This document shows, piece after piece, positions 46,941-55,974 of a stretch of DNA of 64,000 nucleotides. The stretch is from the NCBI RefSeq assembly GCF_000427825.1, contig NZ_ATYT01000014.1:1-64000 (forward strand), written 5' to 3'. A program made the position numbers and the translations under genes. Below the pieces are notes generated by a model. The model did not search any database and had not been told where the DNA came from. It saw only the letters and a program-made list of their open reading frames with translations. Positions within the stretch are counted from its first letter, which is position 1. Every line of letters starts with the position of its first letter. The stretch comes from Thermocrispum municipale DSM 44069. GTDB lineage: Bacteria > Actinomycetota > Actinomycetes > Mycobacteriales > Pseudonocardiaceae.

Positions 46941-48603
46941 GGCTTCCCTCCCGAACGAGTGGGCCTGGGTCAGGGAAGGCCCCGACCGGAACCTCGACGA
47001 GCGTCGGACGATCAGCGGTCGCCGCCTCTTTCAGCAGCTGGGTGAGGTGGCGCGGCGACGTTGCCGTGAAGCTGTCCAGCCCGAACACCCGACCGAGGTC
47101 GGCGAAATTCGGGTTGTGCAAGGTGGTCCCGAGCGTTCGGCCGTCGAACTGCTCGAGCTGGGTGCGCAGCACGTTGCCGTACGCGCCGTCGTTGAAGACC
47201 ACGAACGTGGCCGGGATGCGGTAGGCGACCGCGGTCAGCAGTTCCGCCATGCCGTAGGCGAAGCCGCCGTCGCCGGAGATCGACACCGCGCGCACGTCGG
47301 GGCGAGCCACCTGCGCGCCGATCGCCGTCGCCAGGCCGTAGCCGAGGGCGCCCTGGTAGCCGGCGGAGAGGTAGGTGCGCGGCTGGTACACCGGGAACGC
47401 CACCCGGGACAGATAACTGACCTGGGTCAGCTCGCCGACCAGGATGTCGTCGTCGGCCATGCCGTCGCGCAGCGCGCCGACCCACTCGGAGATCTCGCCG
47501 AGTTCGGCGATCTGCGCCGCACACCGGGTGCGGATCCGGTTGACGTCCTCGGTGATCCACATCGAGCGGGTCTCGCCGAGCTCCGCCGCCAGCGCCTCCA
47601 GGCCGAGACGGGCGTCGCTGTGCAGCGCGACGGTGGGCCGGTGCGGTGCGCCCAAGTACGCCGGGTCGGCGTTGACCAGGATCGTCGGGGTGTCGGTGAC
47701 CAGCGGTGAACCGTCCATCCGGACACCGCGGCTGCCCACGATCAGCACGAGGTCGGAGGCGGGGATGACTTCGCGCCCGCCGAGACTGGTGAGCGTCCAC
47801 GGGTGGCGGTCGGACAGCGCGCCACGGCCGTTGGCCGTCGTCACCACGGGTGCGCGAAGCTTCGAAGCGAGTGCGCCGAGTGCGTCGCTGGCGTCCGCTG
47901 CGGCGACGCCACCGCCGACGAGGATGACCGGACGCTCCGCGGAGGCCAGCAGCTCGGCGGCGCGAGCCACGGACTTCGGGTCCGGCACGACGCGGCGGGG
48001 GCTGCCGGGGACCGCGACGGAGGAACCCGTGAGCTCCTCCTTGAACAGGTTCTCCGGGATGGAGATGGCGACCGGTTGGGGGCGCTCGCTGCGCACCGCG
48101 ACCAGCCCGTCGCACACGGCCGCGGTCAGATCGCCGACCGAGCGGACCGCCCGGACCGATTTGGTCACCGAACGCAACACGGTCTCCTGCGCGCGGATCT
48201 CGTGCAGCAGGCCGCGGCCGCCGTCGATGGCCCAGGTCGGCAAGTTCACCGCGAGGGCGAGCACCGGCGACGAGCAGGAGAACGCCGTGGCCAGGCCGGT
48301 CATCGTGTTCAGCACGCCCGGGCCGGGGACGGCCGCGAGCACGCCCGGCCGGCCGCTCGCCCTGGCGTAGCCGTCGGCCATGTGGGCCGCGCCCTGCTCG
48401 TGCCGGCACGAGATGAACGTCAGCAGCTCCTGCCGCCTGGCCAGCGCGTCGACGAAGAAGTCGAGCTGGACGCCGGGCACGCCGAACAACGTCGACACTC
48501 CGCCCGCGACGAGCTGGTCGGCGACACCGTCCGCGCCGATGTTGCTGGTGACAGCGGACGCGTCGACCGCCTCGCTGCCCACCCCCGAAGCGAGATCAGA
48601 CAC
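46924..48603 (-). CDS. Thiamine-diphosphate-dependent decarboxylase/synthase family
   Basis: This 559-aa protein has the TPP-enzyme layout with the catalytic Glu in ISCRHEQGAAHMADGYARAS, a middle domain, and the cofactor motif GDGGFAYGMAELLTAVAYRI with PATFVVFND. It is closest in style to acetolactate-synthase and benzoylformate-decarboxylase groups. With an aldehyde dehydrogenase overlapping upstream and an aconitase-like pair downstream, decarboxylation of a 2-oxo acid to an aldehyde is a good guess. The actual substrate is not shown by the sequence. Confidence 0.85.
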   Translation of the reverse strand: MSDLASGVGSEAVDASAVTSNIGADGVADQLVAGGVSTLFGVPGVQLDFFVDALARRQELLTFISCRHEQGAAHMADGYARASGRPGVLAAVPGPGVLNTMTGLATAFSCSSPVLALAVNLPTWAIDGGRGLLHEIRAQETVLRSVTKSVRAVRSVGDLTAAVCDGLVAVRSERPQPVAISIPENLFKEELTGSSVAVPGSPRRVVPDPKSVARAAELLASAERPVILVGGGVAAADASDALGALASKLRAPVVTTANGRGALSDRHPWTLTSLGGREVIPASDLVLIVGSRGVRMDGSPLVTDTPTILVNADPAYLGAPHRPTVALHSDARLGLEALAAELGETRSMWITEDVNRIRTRCAAQIAELGEISEWVGALRDGMADDDILVGELTQVSYLSRVAFPVYQPRTYLSAGYQGALGYGLATAIGAQVARPDVRAVSISGDGGFAYGMAELLTAVAYRIPATFVVFNDGAYGNVLRTQLEQFDGRTLGTTLHNPNFADLGRVFGLDSFTATSPRHLTQLLKEAATADRPTLVEVPVGAFPDPGPLVREGSHVPQT

Positions 48604-50050
48604 GCTGGGCCACCGCCTTCGTCTCGAGGAAACCGTCGATTCCTTCCAAACCGCCCTCGCGGCCGATGCCGCTGTTCTTCATGCCGCCGAACGGCAACTG
48701 CGGTGCCAGCGGGAACGGGTCGTTGATGCCGATGACGCCGAAGTCGAGCCGCTCGGCCAGCGACCACAGGTGGCCGGTGTCGGCGCCGTAGAGGTAGGCG
48801 GCCAGCCCGTAGCTGGTGGCATTGGCCTTGGCGATCACGTCCTGCTCGTCGGCGTAGGAGTACACCGGCAGCACCGGACCGAAGATCTCTTGCTGGGCCA
48901 GCACGGCCGAGTCGCTGACGTCGGTCAGCACGGTGGGGCTGAAGAACGCGCCGTTGCCCAGTTCGCCGTCGGTGAGCCGCGAGCCCCCGGTCAGCACCTT
49001 CGCGCCCAGTCGGACCGCGTCGGCCACCTGCTCCTCGAGTTTGCGCAGGGCGGACTCGTCGATCAGCGGCCCGAGGTCGACGCCGTCGCTGGTGCCCGGG
49101 CCGACCCGTAGCCGGGAGACACGCTCGACCAGCGCCGCGCAGAACCTCTCGTAGAGCGATTCGTGGACGTAGAGGCGATTCGTGGCGATGCAGCTCTGAC
49201 CACTGGTGCGGAACTTGGAGGCCACCACGCCGGCGACGGTCTCGTCGACGTCCGCGTCGGGCAGCACGATCGCCGGCGCGTGGCCGCCGAGTTCGAGCGC
49301 CACTCGCTTCAGCAGGCCCTCGCCGTGCCGCTGCAGCATCAACCCGACCTCGGTCGACCCGGTGAAGCTGATCTTCGCCACCCGGGGGTCGGCCAGCAGT
49401 GCCTTCACCAGCGGATCGGGCTGCGACGTGGTCAGCAGGTTGAGCACGCCGGCAGGCAGGCCGGCCTCGACGAGGTGGCCGACCAAGGCCTTGGCGATGA
49501 GGGGAGTTTGTTCGGCGGGCTTGGCGATCACCGTGCAGCCCGCGGCCAGGGCCAGCGCGATCTTGCGCAGGAACATGCTGGCCGGGAAGTTCCACGGCGA
49601 GATCGCCACGGTGATGCCGACCGGCTGCTTGAGCACCGCGCCGCGCCTGCTGCCGCCGAGGTCGATCACCCGGCCGTCGGCCCTGCGGGCTTGCTCGGCC
49701 GCCCAGGTCATCGCCCCGGTGGTACTCCCCAGCTCACCCCGCGCTTCTGCGAGCGGCTTGCCGTTTTCCCTGGTCAACAGCAGGCTGAGCCGGTCGGCGT
49801 CGGCCGTGATGGCGGCCGCGGCGTCGCGCAGTACTCGGGCGCGCTCGTCCGGTGCGGTCGCTCGCCACGCGGCCGCAGCGGCAGCCGCAGCGTCGACCGC
49901 GGCCGCCGCGTCGTCGACTCCCGCGTCGTCGGCCGAACCGATTCGCTCGCCGGTGGCCGGGTCGTGGACGTCGAACCGTGCCGGCGCGCTGCGCCACGCA
50001 CCGTTGATCAACAATGTCGGCTCGCTCGCCAACGCGGTGTCGCTGGTCAT
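48596..50050 (-). CDS. NAD(P)-dependent aldehyde dehydrogenase
   Basis: This 484-aa protein is a complete ALDH: ISPWNFPASMFLRKIALALA, cofactor loop FTGSTEVG, general base Glu in LELGGHAPAIVLP, nucleophile Cys in SGQSCIATNRLYV, and the C-terminal PFGGMKNSGIGREGG. It is closest in style to succinate-semialdehyde dehydrogenases. It overlaps the GntR gene in front by four bases and the TPP enzyme behind by eight, so it likely oxidises the aldehyde released by that enzyme. Confidence 0.9.
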   Translation of the reverse strand: MTSDTALASEPTLLINGAWRSAPARFDVHDPATGERIGSADDAGVDDAAAAVDAAAAAAAAWRATAPDERARVLRDAAAAITADADRLSLLLTRENGKPLAEARGELGSTTGAMTWAAEQARRADGRVIDLGGSRRGAVLKQPVGITVAISPWNFPASMFLRKIALALAAGCTVIAKPAEQTPLIAKALVGHLVEAGLPAGVLNLLTTSQPDPLVKALLADPRVAKISFTGSTEVGLMLQRHGEGLLKRVALELGGHAPAIVLPDADVDETVAGVVASKFRTSGQSCIATNRLYVHESLYERFCAALVERVSRLRVGPGTSDGVDLGPLIDESALRKLEEQVADAVRLGAKVLTGGSRLTDGELGNGAFFSPTVLTDVSDSAVLAQQEIFGPVLPVYSYADEQDVIAKANATSYGLAAYLYGADTGHLWSLAERLDFGVIGINDPFPLAPQLPFGGMKNSGIGREGGLEGIDGFLETKAVAQRV

Positions 50051-50838
50051 GAATTGTTCTCCGCTTTCGCCGATTCCTGTGCTTTGCGTTGGCGCTGCTG
50101 CTCCTCGACGGTGCCGTCGAGCATCTTGATGCGGGCCTGTCGCGCCCGCGCCGTGTGATGCTGCGCCAGTTCTTCGGCGCGCTTCGCGTCGCCGGACTCG
50201 ATCGCCTGGAGGATCTCGTCGTGCTCCTCGATCGACTTCGCGGCTTCCTCCGGCAATGAGAAGGTCGAGCCGGGGTAGCGGTGGTGCGTGTCGTGGGCCT
50301 TCCGCAACATCTCCAGCAGGAACGCGTTGCGGGAGGCGACGCAGATGGCGTCGTGGAAGTCGAAATTGAGGCTGGCCATCCGCGCGATGTCGCCGTCGTC
50401 GAATGCCCACTTCATTTCCCGGTGCAGCCTGCGGAGCCGGATCAGGTCGGTGGTCGACGCGTTCTCCGCGGCCAGTCGTGCGGCCAGCCCGTTGAGCACT
50501 TCCCGCACGGCGTAGACGTCCAGCACTTCTTCCGGGGTCACGCTGGCCACCACCAGCCTGCGGCCGGTGGTCCGCTCGAGGAAACCCTCGGTTTCCAGGC
50601 GCAGCAGCGCTTCGCGGATCGGTGTGCGGCTGATGCCGAACAGCTCACCGAGTACCGGCTCCCGCAGGTACTCGCCGGGCTTGATGGACCCGGCCGCTAT
50701 CGCGTCGCGCAGCGCGAGATAGACGGCTTCGCTCGCGTTCGCCGCGGTCCGGTGGGACCGCCAGAGCTCGGCGAGCGTGGGGGTGTCGTAGCCGTCGGAA
50801 GCGCCGGAATCGTCGCGATCGTCTGCCAAAGTATTCAA
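50047..50838 (-). CDS. GntR/FadR-type regulator (FCD subfamily), TTG start
   Basis: This 263-aa protein has a GntR winged helix (AIAAGSIKPGEYLREPVLGE, then LFGISRTPIREALLRLETEG) and an FCD ligand domain with YAVREVLNGLAARLA and FDFHDAICVASRN. A consensus AGGAGG (50846-50851) lies seven bases before a TTG at 50838, which is the only sensible start. No ATG or GTG is better placed. It is the first gene of the catabolic operon and probably represses it, with the organic-acid substrate as inducer. Confidence 0.85.
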   Translation of the reverse strand: MNTLADDRDDSGASDGYDTPTLAELWRSHRTAANASEAVYLALRDAIAAGSIKPGEYLREPVLGELFGISRTPIREALLRLETEGFLERTTGRRLVVASVTPEEVLDVYAVREVLNGLAARLAAENASTTDLIRLRRLHREMKWAFDDGDIARMASLNFDFHDAICVASRNAFLLEMLRKAHDTHHRYPGSTFSLPEEAAKSIEEHDEILQAIESGDAKRAEELAQHHTARARQARIKMLDGTVEEQQRQRKAQESAKAENNS

Positions 50839-50859
50839 TGCTGATCCTCCTGTCGACGT

Positions 50860-50877
50860 AAATATACAGTTGTATTT
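50860..50877. promoter_or_regulatory. GntR operator-like inverted repeat
   Basis: AAATATACA (50860-50868) and TGTATTTTC, offset by GT, match at eight of nine positions. The AT-rich site lies 22 bases before the gntR start, overlapping the expected promoter of the catabolic operon. Confidence 0.55.
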
Positions 50878-51110
50878 TCTCCGGTCAAGGGGCCAAAGGG
50901 ACGCCGGGGGTGACCGGGAGATGTCGGGCACGTTGCGCCGCGTCCGGTTGCGGAAGCTGATGTGCCGCCGTGGTTGCCGCTCGGGGTCGGCTTCGGATTG
51001 CCCCGAGAGCGTGTCGAACCGCGAAAAGATCACTTGGTCTGGCTCGCCGTGAACAGCGCGCTTGCCGTCGTAGCAGCTCTTGCATCGATCGCCGGTGCCG
51101 TTGCGAGGTG

Positions 51111-51407
51111 TCAGGGGCTCGCTTCGAACGCCGCCGGCAGCGCGAACAGCGCCAGTGGGAACGGCACGACCGGACCGGCCGGTACAGCGGGTCGTTGCTG
51201 ACGGCCGCGTCGTCGTTGTCCAGCAGGCTTTGCAACGCCGTCGACACCGACCAGATCGCGGAGTCCACCGGTGGGGACGGGCGGTCCGGCTCGCCGCAGC
51301 CGGGCTCCCACCAGGTGCGTGCGGTAGAGCGCGTGGAACTCCAGGCCCTCGACGACGAATCCGCCGAGCAGCCCCCCAGATGCCGGCGACCCACCTGCAC
51401 TGCGCAA
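51111..51407 (-). pseudogene. Frameshifted hypothetical gene
   Basis: Protein-like sequence on the minus strand switches frame twice. GGFVVEGLEFHALYRTHLV is in one frame, WWEPGCGEPDRPSPPVDSAI and LDNDDAAVSNDPLYRPV are in the next, and VPFPLALFALPAAFEASP with a stop at 51111 returns to the first. The pieces join into one plausible small protein of about 95 residues. Natural decay or assembly indels are both possible. No family is recognised. Confidence 0.4.
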
Positions 51408-51572
51408 ACGTGGCGCTGACGGGCCGCCGTGAGATCAACTTCGGGCGGTTCGTCCGGTCATCGCCCGAGTGGCGCCATGACCGCCGCTCCGTTTCGGACG
51501 ACGAGTACCCCAACCAAATCCACGCCTCTCCGGTCGCTGCATGTGGACCGAGCCGAGAGAGGACGGGAAGGA

Positions 51573-52319
51573 ATGACGACCATCGACATCACGCCACAAC
51601 CAGAGCAGGTCGAGCTGACGCGCACCCGGGGCGCCCTCGCCGCGGTGTCCGTCGTGTTCGTGGCGATTCTGAACTTGATCTTGACGCTGACCATGCCCAC
51701 CGTGTCGGACGAGGTGCTTGCCCAGCTCGACGACCTGGCGGCCGGGCGCGACCCGGACTACACCCCGGATTTCTCCGAACTGCCCGACGACGTCCCGTCG
51801 GAGGTCACGGAGGTCTCCGCGCCGGTCGACGTCGCGAACGACTACGCCGCCTGGGAGTTGTTCAACGACCTGACCACGGTGATGTGGTTCGGGGCCGTCG
51901 TGGCGTTCCTGGTGTGGCTGTGGCGGGCACGCACGGTTGCCGGCGCCGTCGCCGACTGGCAGTTGGACCACTCACGGCCGAAGGCGATCTGGTCGTGGTT
52001 CGTGCCCGGCGTGAACCTGTTGCTGCCCTACCTCGTGGTCGCGGAGATCTGGCAGGCAAGCAAGCCGGACGACGACAACAGTGGTCGTGGTTTGCTGGTC
52101 GGCTGGTGGACGTGCTGGATCGTGTCGTTGTTCGCTTCGTTGTTCTCGGTGTACGACCTGGCGACCACGTTGACCTCGCCCCAGCCGAGCGCGACGTTCT
52201 CCAACGGGGTGGCGGCGGCGTACGTGTCAGCGTTGGCAGTTGTCGGGGCCGCGGTGTTCCTGGTGCCGATCATCCAGCGCATCGACAGCTGGCAGATGGC
52301 TGCCGCCCAGCGTCGGTAA
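51573..52319 (+). CDS. DUF4328-type membrane protein
   Basis: This 248-aa protein has an N-terminal cytoplasmic segment, a first membrane helix (ALAAVSVVFVAILNLILTLT), an acidic extracytoplasmic loop and then three more helices including the conserved VADWQLDHSRPKAIWSWFVP with GVNLLLPYLVVAEIWQASKP. That W-F-x-P-G-x-N-L stretch is the DUF4328 signature. ATG 51573 has a GGGAAGGA site. The function of the family is not known. It lies upstream of the ESX-type genes but with a 220-bp gap. Confidence 0.8.
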   Translation: MTTIDITPQPEQVELTRTRGALAAVSVVFVAILNLILTLTMPTVSDEVLAQLDDLAAGRDPDYTPDFSELPDDVPSEVTEVSAPVDVANDYAAWELFNDLTTVMWFGAVVAFLVWLWRARTVAGAVADWQLDHSRPKAIWSWFVPGVNLLLPYLVVAEIWQASKPDDDNSGRGLLVGWWTCWIVSLFASLFSVYDLATTLTSPQPSATFSNGVAAAYVSALAVVGAAVFLVPIIQRIDSWQMAAAQRR

Positions 52320-52540
52320 GCACACCTGCGCACGACCGAGCTGACTCACGTTGTCAGCTCGGTCGAGCGCTGTTCGGGGAACGCTTCGGCGGAATCTCGC
52401 GTCCAACATTCGCGCAGACGCCCGACAGTGGGCGCGATTGCGGAAAGCCGCCCGCAAGCGTGCACCACGCCATAGACTTCCCAGGCAGACAGCATGCGCC
52501 TGCGATGACTGTGGCGAGTGCGGAGAAAGAGGGGACGTTC

Positions 52541-52849
52541 ATGAGCCGCCGTTACGACCCGGAGGCGATTGCCTCGTTGGCCAAGAAGGTTGCTGGGCTG
52601 ACCGACGGCTACAACAAGACCAGCGACGATCTGGGTGACGGTGATCCTGGCACGGCGTTCGGGCATCTGAACAACGCCGCGTCGGCGGGCTCGACGGTCA
52701 AAGGCTTCTACAGCAATGTCAACAGCGAACTGAGGGCCGCGAGCAAGCTGGTGCAGGCGGCCGCGGACGCCCTGTCCGATGCCGCCGAGAGGTTGCGCAA
52801 CGACGAAGACGAAACCGCACACACCTTCGGTGGCTCCAGGCGGGCGTGA
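52541..52849 (+). CDS. Small ESX/type VII-type secreted protein
   Basis: This 102-aa, mostly helical protein (MSRRYDPEAIASLAKKVAGL start) lacks a signal peptide. Its size, helix-turn-helix hairpin character (turn near residue 38-45) and C-terminal DEDETAHTF tail suit WXG100/DUF2580-like proteins exported by ESX systems. There is no strict W-x-G in the turn. It is followed 31 bases later by the WXG-hydrolase gene, so the two may be exported as a pair. Confidence 0.65.
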   Translation: MSRRYDPEAIASLAKKVAGLTDGYNKTSDDLGDGDPGTAFGHLNNAASAGSTVKGFYSNVNSELRAASKLVQAAADALSDAAERLRNDEDETAHTFGGSRRA

Positions 52850-52880
52850 CCGGGACGAAGAGGGGAACCAGGGGTAGCCG

Positions 52881-54077
52881 ATGACGACCGCGGAAGAGAG
52901 AACGAGCACGCTCGATGACCCGTCGCGCGACCGTCCGCCTGCGATGGATGCCATCGACAAACACGCCAAGCAGTCGGAGAAGCTCGATCCGTCCGCGGTC
53001 AACGAGCAGGCCCGCAAGGTCAGCACCGCGGCGACCAGCACCAATGACCTGGGCGACGACCTGAAGGTGTTCCGCGAGGACGTCCTGCGCAACTGGGACG
53101 GCAAGGACGCGGAAGCCGTCGCCGAGCACCTGGAGAAGCTGAGCAAGGCCAGCTACAACGTGAGCGACCGCGCCGAGGCGGCGAAGAAGATCCTCGAGCG
53201 CGTCGCCGAGATCCTGGAGAACGTCAAGAAGAAGGTCGCCCAGTTGGCCAAGGAGGCCAACGACAACGACGCGGAGAACCGCAAGCTCATCGCCGCCGCC
53301 CGCAGCAGGAAGAACAGCTCGGACGACGAGAACGAGATCGCCGCCGCGGCGTCGGAGATCGAGCGGCTGCGCACCCTCAACGAGAAGGACGCCAACGGCA
53401 AGAAGGAGGAGATCGAGCGCGCGCTGGACGAGGCGGAGAAGGAGATCGACGACCTGCTCAAGCCGCTCGGTCTGGAGATCGAGGACGGCTTCGTCGAGCT
53501 GGTGCCCGCCAAGTCGACCGAGACCAAGACGTCCAGCAGCTCGCAGCCGGTGCACGAACCCACCAGCTCGGGTCCGGTCACCGGCAGCGGCGGCGGTGGT
53601 GGCGGCGGTGGTGGTGGCGGCGCCGTCGGAGTGCCCGGGGACGGCCGCCCGGCCAAACCGATCGACGCGCGCGGCGACAACCCGGCCAAGATCGCTGAGC
53701 GGTTCCTCGGCCGCAACGCCGGCGACCTGAAGATGAGCGGCGAGCTGCCTGCGATGCAGTCGTGGGTGCCGAACAACGTCAACTGCGCCAACTTCGTCTC
53801 CGGCTGTCTGGAAGCCGCCGGTCTCATCGACAAGGAGCAGGCGAGCGCCTCGGTCGCCCAGCTACGCGCCAACCTGAAGGCGGACGGCTGGCGTTCGATT
53901 CCGCTGTCCGAGGCCAAGCCGGGCGACGTGGTGATCTCCAACAACGGCGGGCACGTGGTGCTCTACGCGGGCGACGGCCGGTTCATCGGCTCGAACAACG
54001 TGAACCCGGACGGCTCGCAGCGCATCAGCTGGGGAGGTGGCGGTGGCCTCGTGGAGGTCCTGACTCCGCCGACGTAA
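52881..54077 (+). CDS. WXG-domain protein with C-terminal NlpC/CHAP-like hydrolase
   Basis: This 398-aa protein has a helical N-terminal part with a W-x-G turn (NWDG, Trp72-Gly74), a long Lys/Glu-rich coiled coil (about 100-195), a Ser/Thr/Pro stretch with 11 consecutive glycines (237-247), and a C-terminal cysteine-peptidase-like domain. NCANFVSGCLEAAG gives Cys302 as nucleophile candidate and GGHVVLYAG gives His358. The layout fits an ESX-exported peptidoglycan hydrolase. Fold and export route are inferred. Cys309 is an alternative nucleophile. Confidence 0.75.
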   Translation: MTTAEERTSTLDDPSRDRPPAMDAIDKHAKQSEKLDPSAVNEQARKVSTAATSTNDLGDDLKVFREDVLRNWDGKDAEAVAEHLEKLSKASYNVSDRAEAAKKILERVAEILENVKKKVAQLAKEANDNDAENRKLIAAARSRKNSSDDENEIAAAASEIERLRTLNEKDANGKKEEIERALDEAEKEIDDLLKPLGLEIEDGFVELVPAKSTETKTSSSSQPVHEPTSSGPVTGSGGGGGGGGGGGAVGVPGDGRPAKPIDARGDNPAKIAERFLGRNAGDLKMSGELPAMQSWVPNNVNCANFVSGCLEAAGLIDKEQASASVAQLRANLKADGWRSIPLSEAKPGDVVISNNGGHVVLYAGDGRFIGSNNVNPDGSQRISWGGGGGLVEVLTPPT

Positions 54078-54095
54078 ACCGTAGGGACGGAGAAA

Positions 54096-54134
54096 GCGGC
54101 CGCCCCCGCCACGTGGTGGGGGCGGCCGCCTTTC
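54096..54134. terminator. Strong bidirectional terminator
   Basis: GCGGCCGCCCCC (54096-54107) pairs perfectly with GGGGGCGGCCGC (54118-54129) over a ten-base loop, followed by CTTTC, and preceded by GAAA for the other direction. It sits between the convergent hydrolase gene and the minus-strand gene ending at 54154. Confidence 0.85.
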
Positions 54135-54153
54135 GTCGGGGCTTGCCAGGTGG

Positions 54154-54561
54154 TCAGACTCCGATGACCGAGCGCGGGGCCTGGTGCTCGTCCGGCCAGG
54201 TCAGCCAGGCGACGTCGGTCGGGCCGATGGCGTACTCGAGCAGCCGCCACGACCGCACGTCGGCGTCCGCGACCGCATTCTCGTCCTTCTTCAGCAGCGC
54301 CGCGTAGGTGTCGGACAGGGTGCCGTCAGCGGCCGCCGCCTGGTAGGAAGTGCCTGCGTAGTTCGGGCGCCCGCCGTCCGAGCCGCGCATCGTGCCCTGC
54401 ACGAACACCCACGGTCCGAGCCGGTTCACCCGCTCGACGTCCAGCCGTATCCGCACGCCGAACGCTTCGCGCAACGGTGCGGCTGCCGCCTGGACGATCG
54501 CCTCACGTGCCGGCTCGTCTTCACCCAGCACGCGTGGAACGGATTCGGACGGGCTGTGCAT
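54154..54561 (-). CDS. Hypothetical protein (135 aa)
   Basis: From ATG 54561, with GGGAGGA upstream, a 135-residue protein with a mixed fold is read: APLREAFGVRIRLDVERVNR, WVFVQGTMRGSDGG, TYAALLKKDENA and DVRSWRLLEYAIGPTDVAWL. It has no signal peptide or Cys pairs. The pattern recalls small NTF2-like or DUF proteins with a WRLLEYAIGPTD motif seen in proteobacteria and actinomycetes, but I do not assign it. It ends at the shared terminator. Confidence 0.65.
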   Translation of the reverse strand: MHSPSESVPRVLGEDEPAREAIVQAAAAPLREAFGVRIRLDVERVNRLGPWVFVQGTMRGSDGGRPNYAGTSYQAAAADGTLSDTYAALLKKDENAVADADVRSWRLLEYAIGPTDVAWLTWPDEHQAPRSVIGV

Positions 54562-54749
54562 CGAGCTTCCTCCCGACAGCAGGGCAGCGATTGATGGTGA
54601 TGACGTCTCACGGTAGCGCGCCGGTGGCCTCGACGTTGGCGTTTCCGCCGAGTTCACGCCCGTTCGCGAGTCTCGCACCTGGCGTTTTCGCGCCGGGCCG
54701 CCGCGGGTAGCCGTGGGCGCGGTATCGGCGGCCGTCGGGAGTGGCTCGG

Positions 54750-55199
54750 ATGCACCAGACGCGGATCCTTCCAGGGCGTTCGACGGGTGTCCTCGCGTTG
54801 ATCGGCGCCGCGCTGATAGCGGCGATCGACGAGATCGTGTTCCACCAGATCCTGGCCTGGCACCACTTCTACGACCGATCCACCACCGAGCTCGGGTTGG
54901 TGTCGGACGGTTTGCTGCACACCGCCGAGGTTGTCGGGCTGGCTGCCGGACTCGTGCTGTACGCGGACCTGCGTCGGCGCAATGCGTTGTCGGTGCCACA
55001 TGCGTGGGCGGGCTTGTTCCTCGGCCTGGGTGGATTCCAGCTCTTCGACGGGTTGGTCAACCACAAGGTTCTGCGCGTTCACCAGGTGCGCTACGGCGTG
55101 GACACGCTTCCGTATGACTTCGTCTGGAGCGGGGTCGGGGTCGCGCTGTCGGCCGTCGGCGTGGGGTTGGCCGTGCGCGCGAAACGGGCGCGGACATGA
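54750..55199 (+). CDS. DUF2243 membrane protein
   Basis: This 149-aa protein has four membrane helices and DUF2243 motifs: IAAIDEIVFHQILAWHHFYD, DGLLHTAEVVGLAAGLVLYA and GGFQLFDGLVNHKVLRVHQV. The His residues in FHQIL-HHFYD and NHKVLRVHQ are conserved in the family and could bind metal or haem. ATG 54750 with GGAG eight bases before is preferred to GTG 54741. The ATGA overlap with the CtaG-like gene is a recurring pairing. Confidence 0.85.
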   Translation: MHQTRILPGRSTGVLALIGAALIAAIDEIVFHQILAWHHFYDRSTTELGLVSDGLLHTAEVVGLAAGLVLYADLRRRNALSVPHAWAGLFLGLGGFQLFDGLVNHKVLRVHQVRYGVDTLPYDFVWSGVGVALSAVGVGLAVRAKRART

Positions 55200-55966
55200 C
55201 CGCACCAGGGTTCGTGGACTGGTTGCTCGGCACGACGGTGGTGCTCGCAGCGGCCGCATATCTGCGCGCGGCGGCGTCGTTGCGCAGACGCGGGGACACC
55301 TGGCCGCGTCGCCGAGATGTCGCGTTCGCGGCCGGTGGGTTCGCGTTCCTTGCCGCGCTGCTGGTCCCCGTGCCCGGTGGTCCGTTCACCGCGCACATGG
55401 CGCAGCACGTTGTTCTCGCGATGGCTGCCCCGTTGCTGCTCGTGCTCGGGCGGCCGGTCACCCTGATGCTGCGGGTTGCGCCGTCGTCGGTGCGTCGAGG
55501 CGTGCTGGCGGTCGCTCATTCGCGAGCGGCCGTCGTGCTGCTGTTCCCACCGCTGGCTGCGGTGCTGGACGTCGGTGGGTTGTGGCTGCTGTATCGCACA
55601 TCGTTGGCTTCGGCGACCCATCACGACGAGTGGCTGCGCTCCGCCGTGCAGCTGCACGTCGTGCTCGCCGGGTTGCTCTTCACGTTCGTGGTGTGCCAGC
55701 TCGACCCGGTCCGGCGCCGGTGGAACGTGGTCTGGCGGGGGCTGACCTTGTTGGGTGCAGGCGCGGCACACGCCATCCTGGCCAAAACGCTCCACGCCTG
55801 GCCGCCGCCCGGCACGAACTTCACCGCTGCGGACGTGCAGGGTGGCGCGCAGATCATGTACTACGGCGGCGATCTGGTCGAGCTGGCGCTGGCTGCGGCG
55901 CTTGCCCGGCAGTGGTACGTCCGTAGCGGCCGCGCGCGAAGGTTCGCTTCCCGAGGCTTCGGGTAG
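55196..55966 (+). CDS. CtaG/caa3-type cytochrome oxidase assembly protein
   Basis: This 256-aa protein has seven predicted membrane segments and the caa3_CtaG pattern: FTAHMAQHVVLAMAAPLLLV with conserved His residues, LLYRTSLASATHHDEWLRSA and the C-terminal DVQGGAQIMYYGGDLVELAL. Proteins of this group deliver copper to terminal oxidases. The DUF2243 partner overlaps its start. The molybdoenzyme gene follows nine bases later and may be in the same transcript. Confidence 0.88.
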   Translation: MTAPGFVDWLLGTTVVLAAAAYLRAAASLRRRGDTWPRRRDVAFAAGGFAFLAALLVPVPGGPFTAHMAQHVVLAMAAPLLLVLGRPVTLMLRVAPSSVRRGVLAVAHSRAAVVLLFPPLAAVLDVGGLWLLYRTSLASATHHDEWLRSAVQLHVVLAGLLFTFVVCQLDPVRRRWNVVWRGLTLLGAGAAHAILAKTLHAWPPPGTNFTAADVQGGAQIMYYGGDLVELALAAALARQWYVRSGRARRFASRGFG

Positions 55967-55974
55967 GCCGGAGC

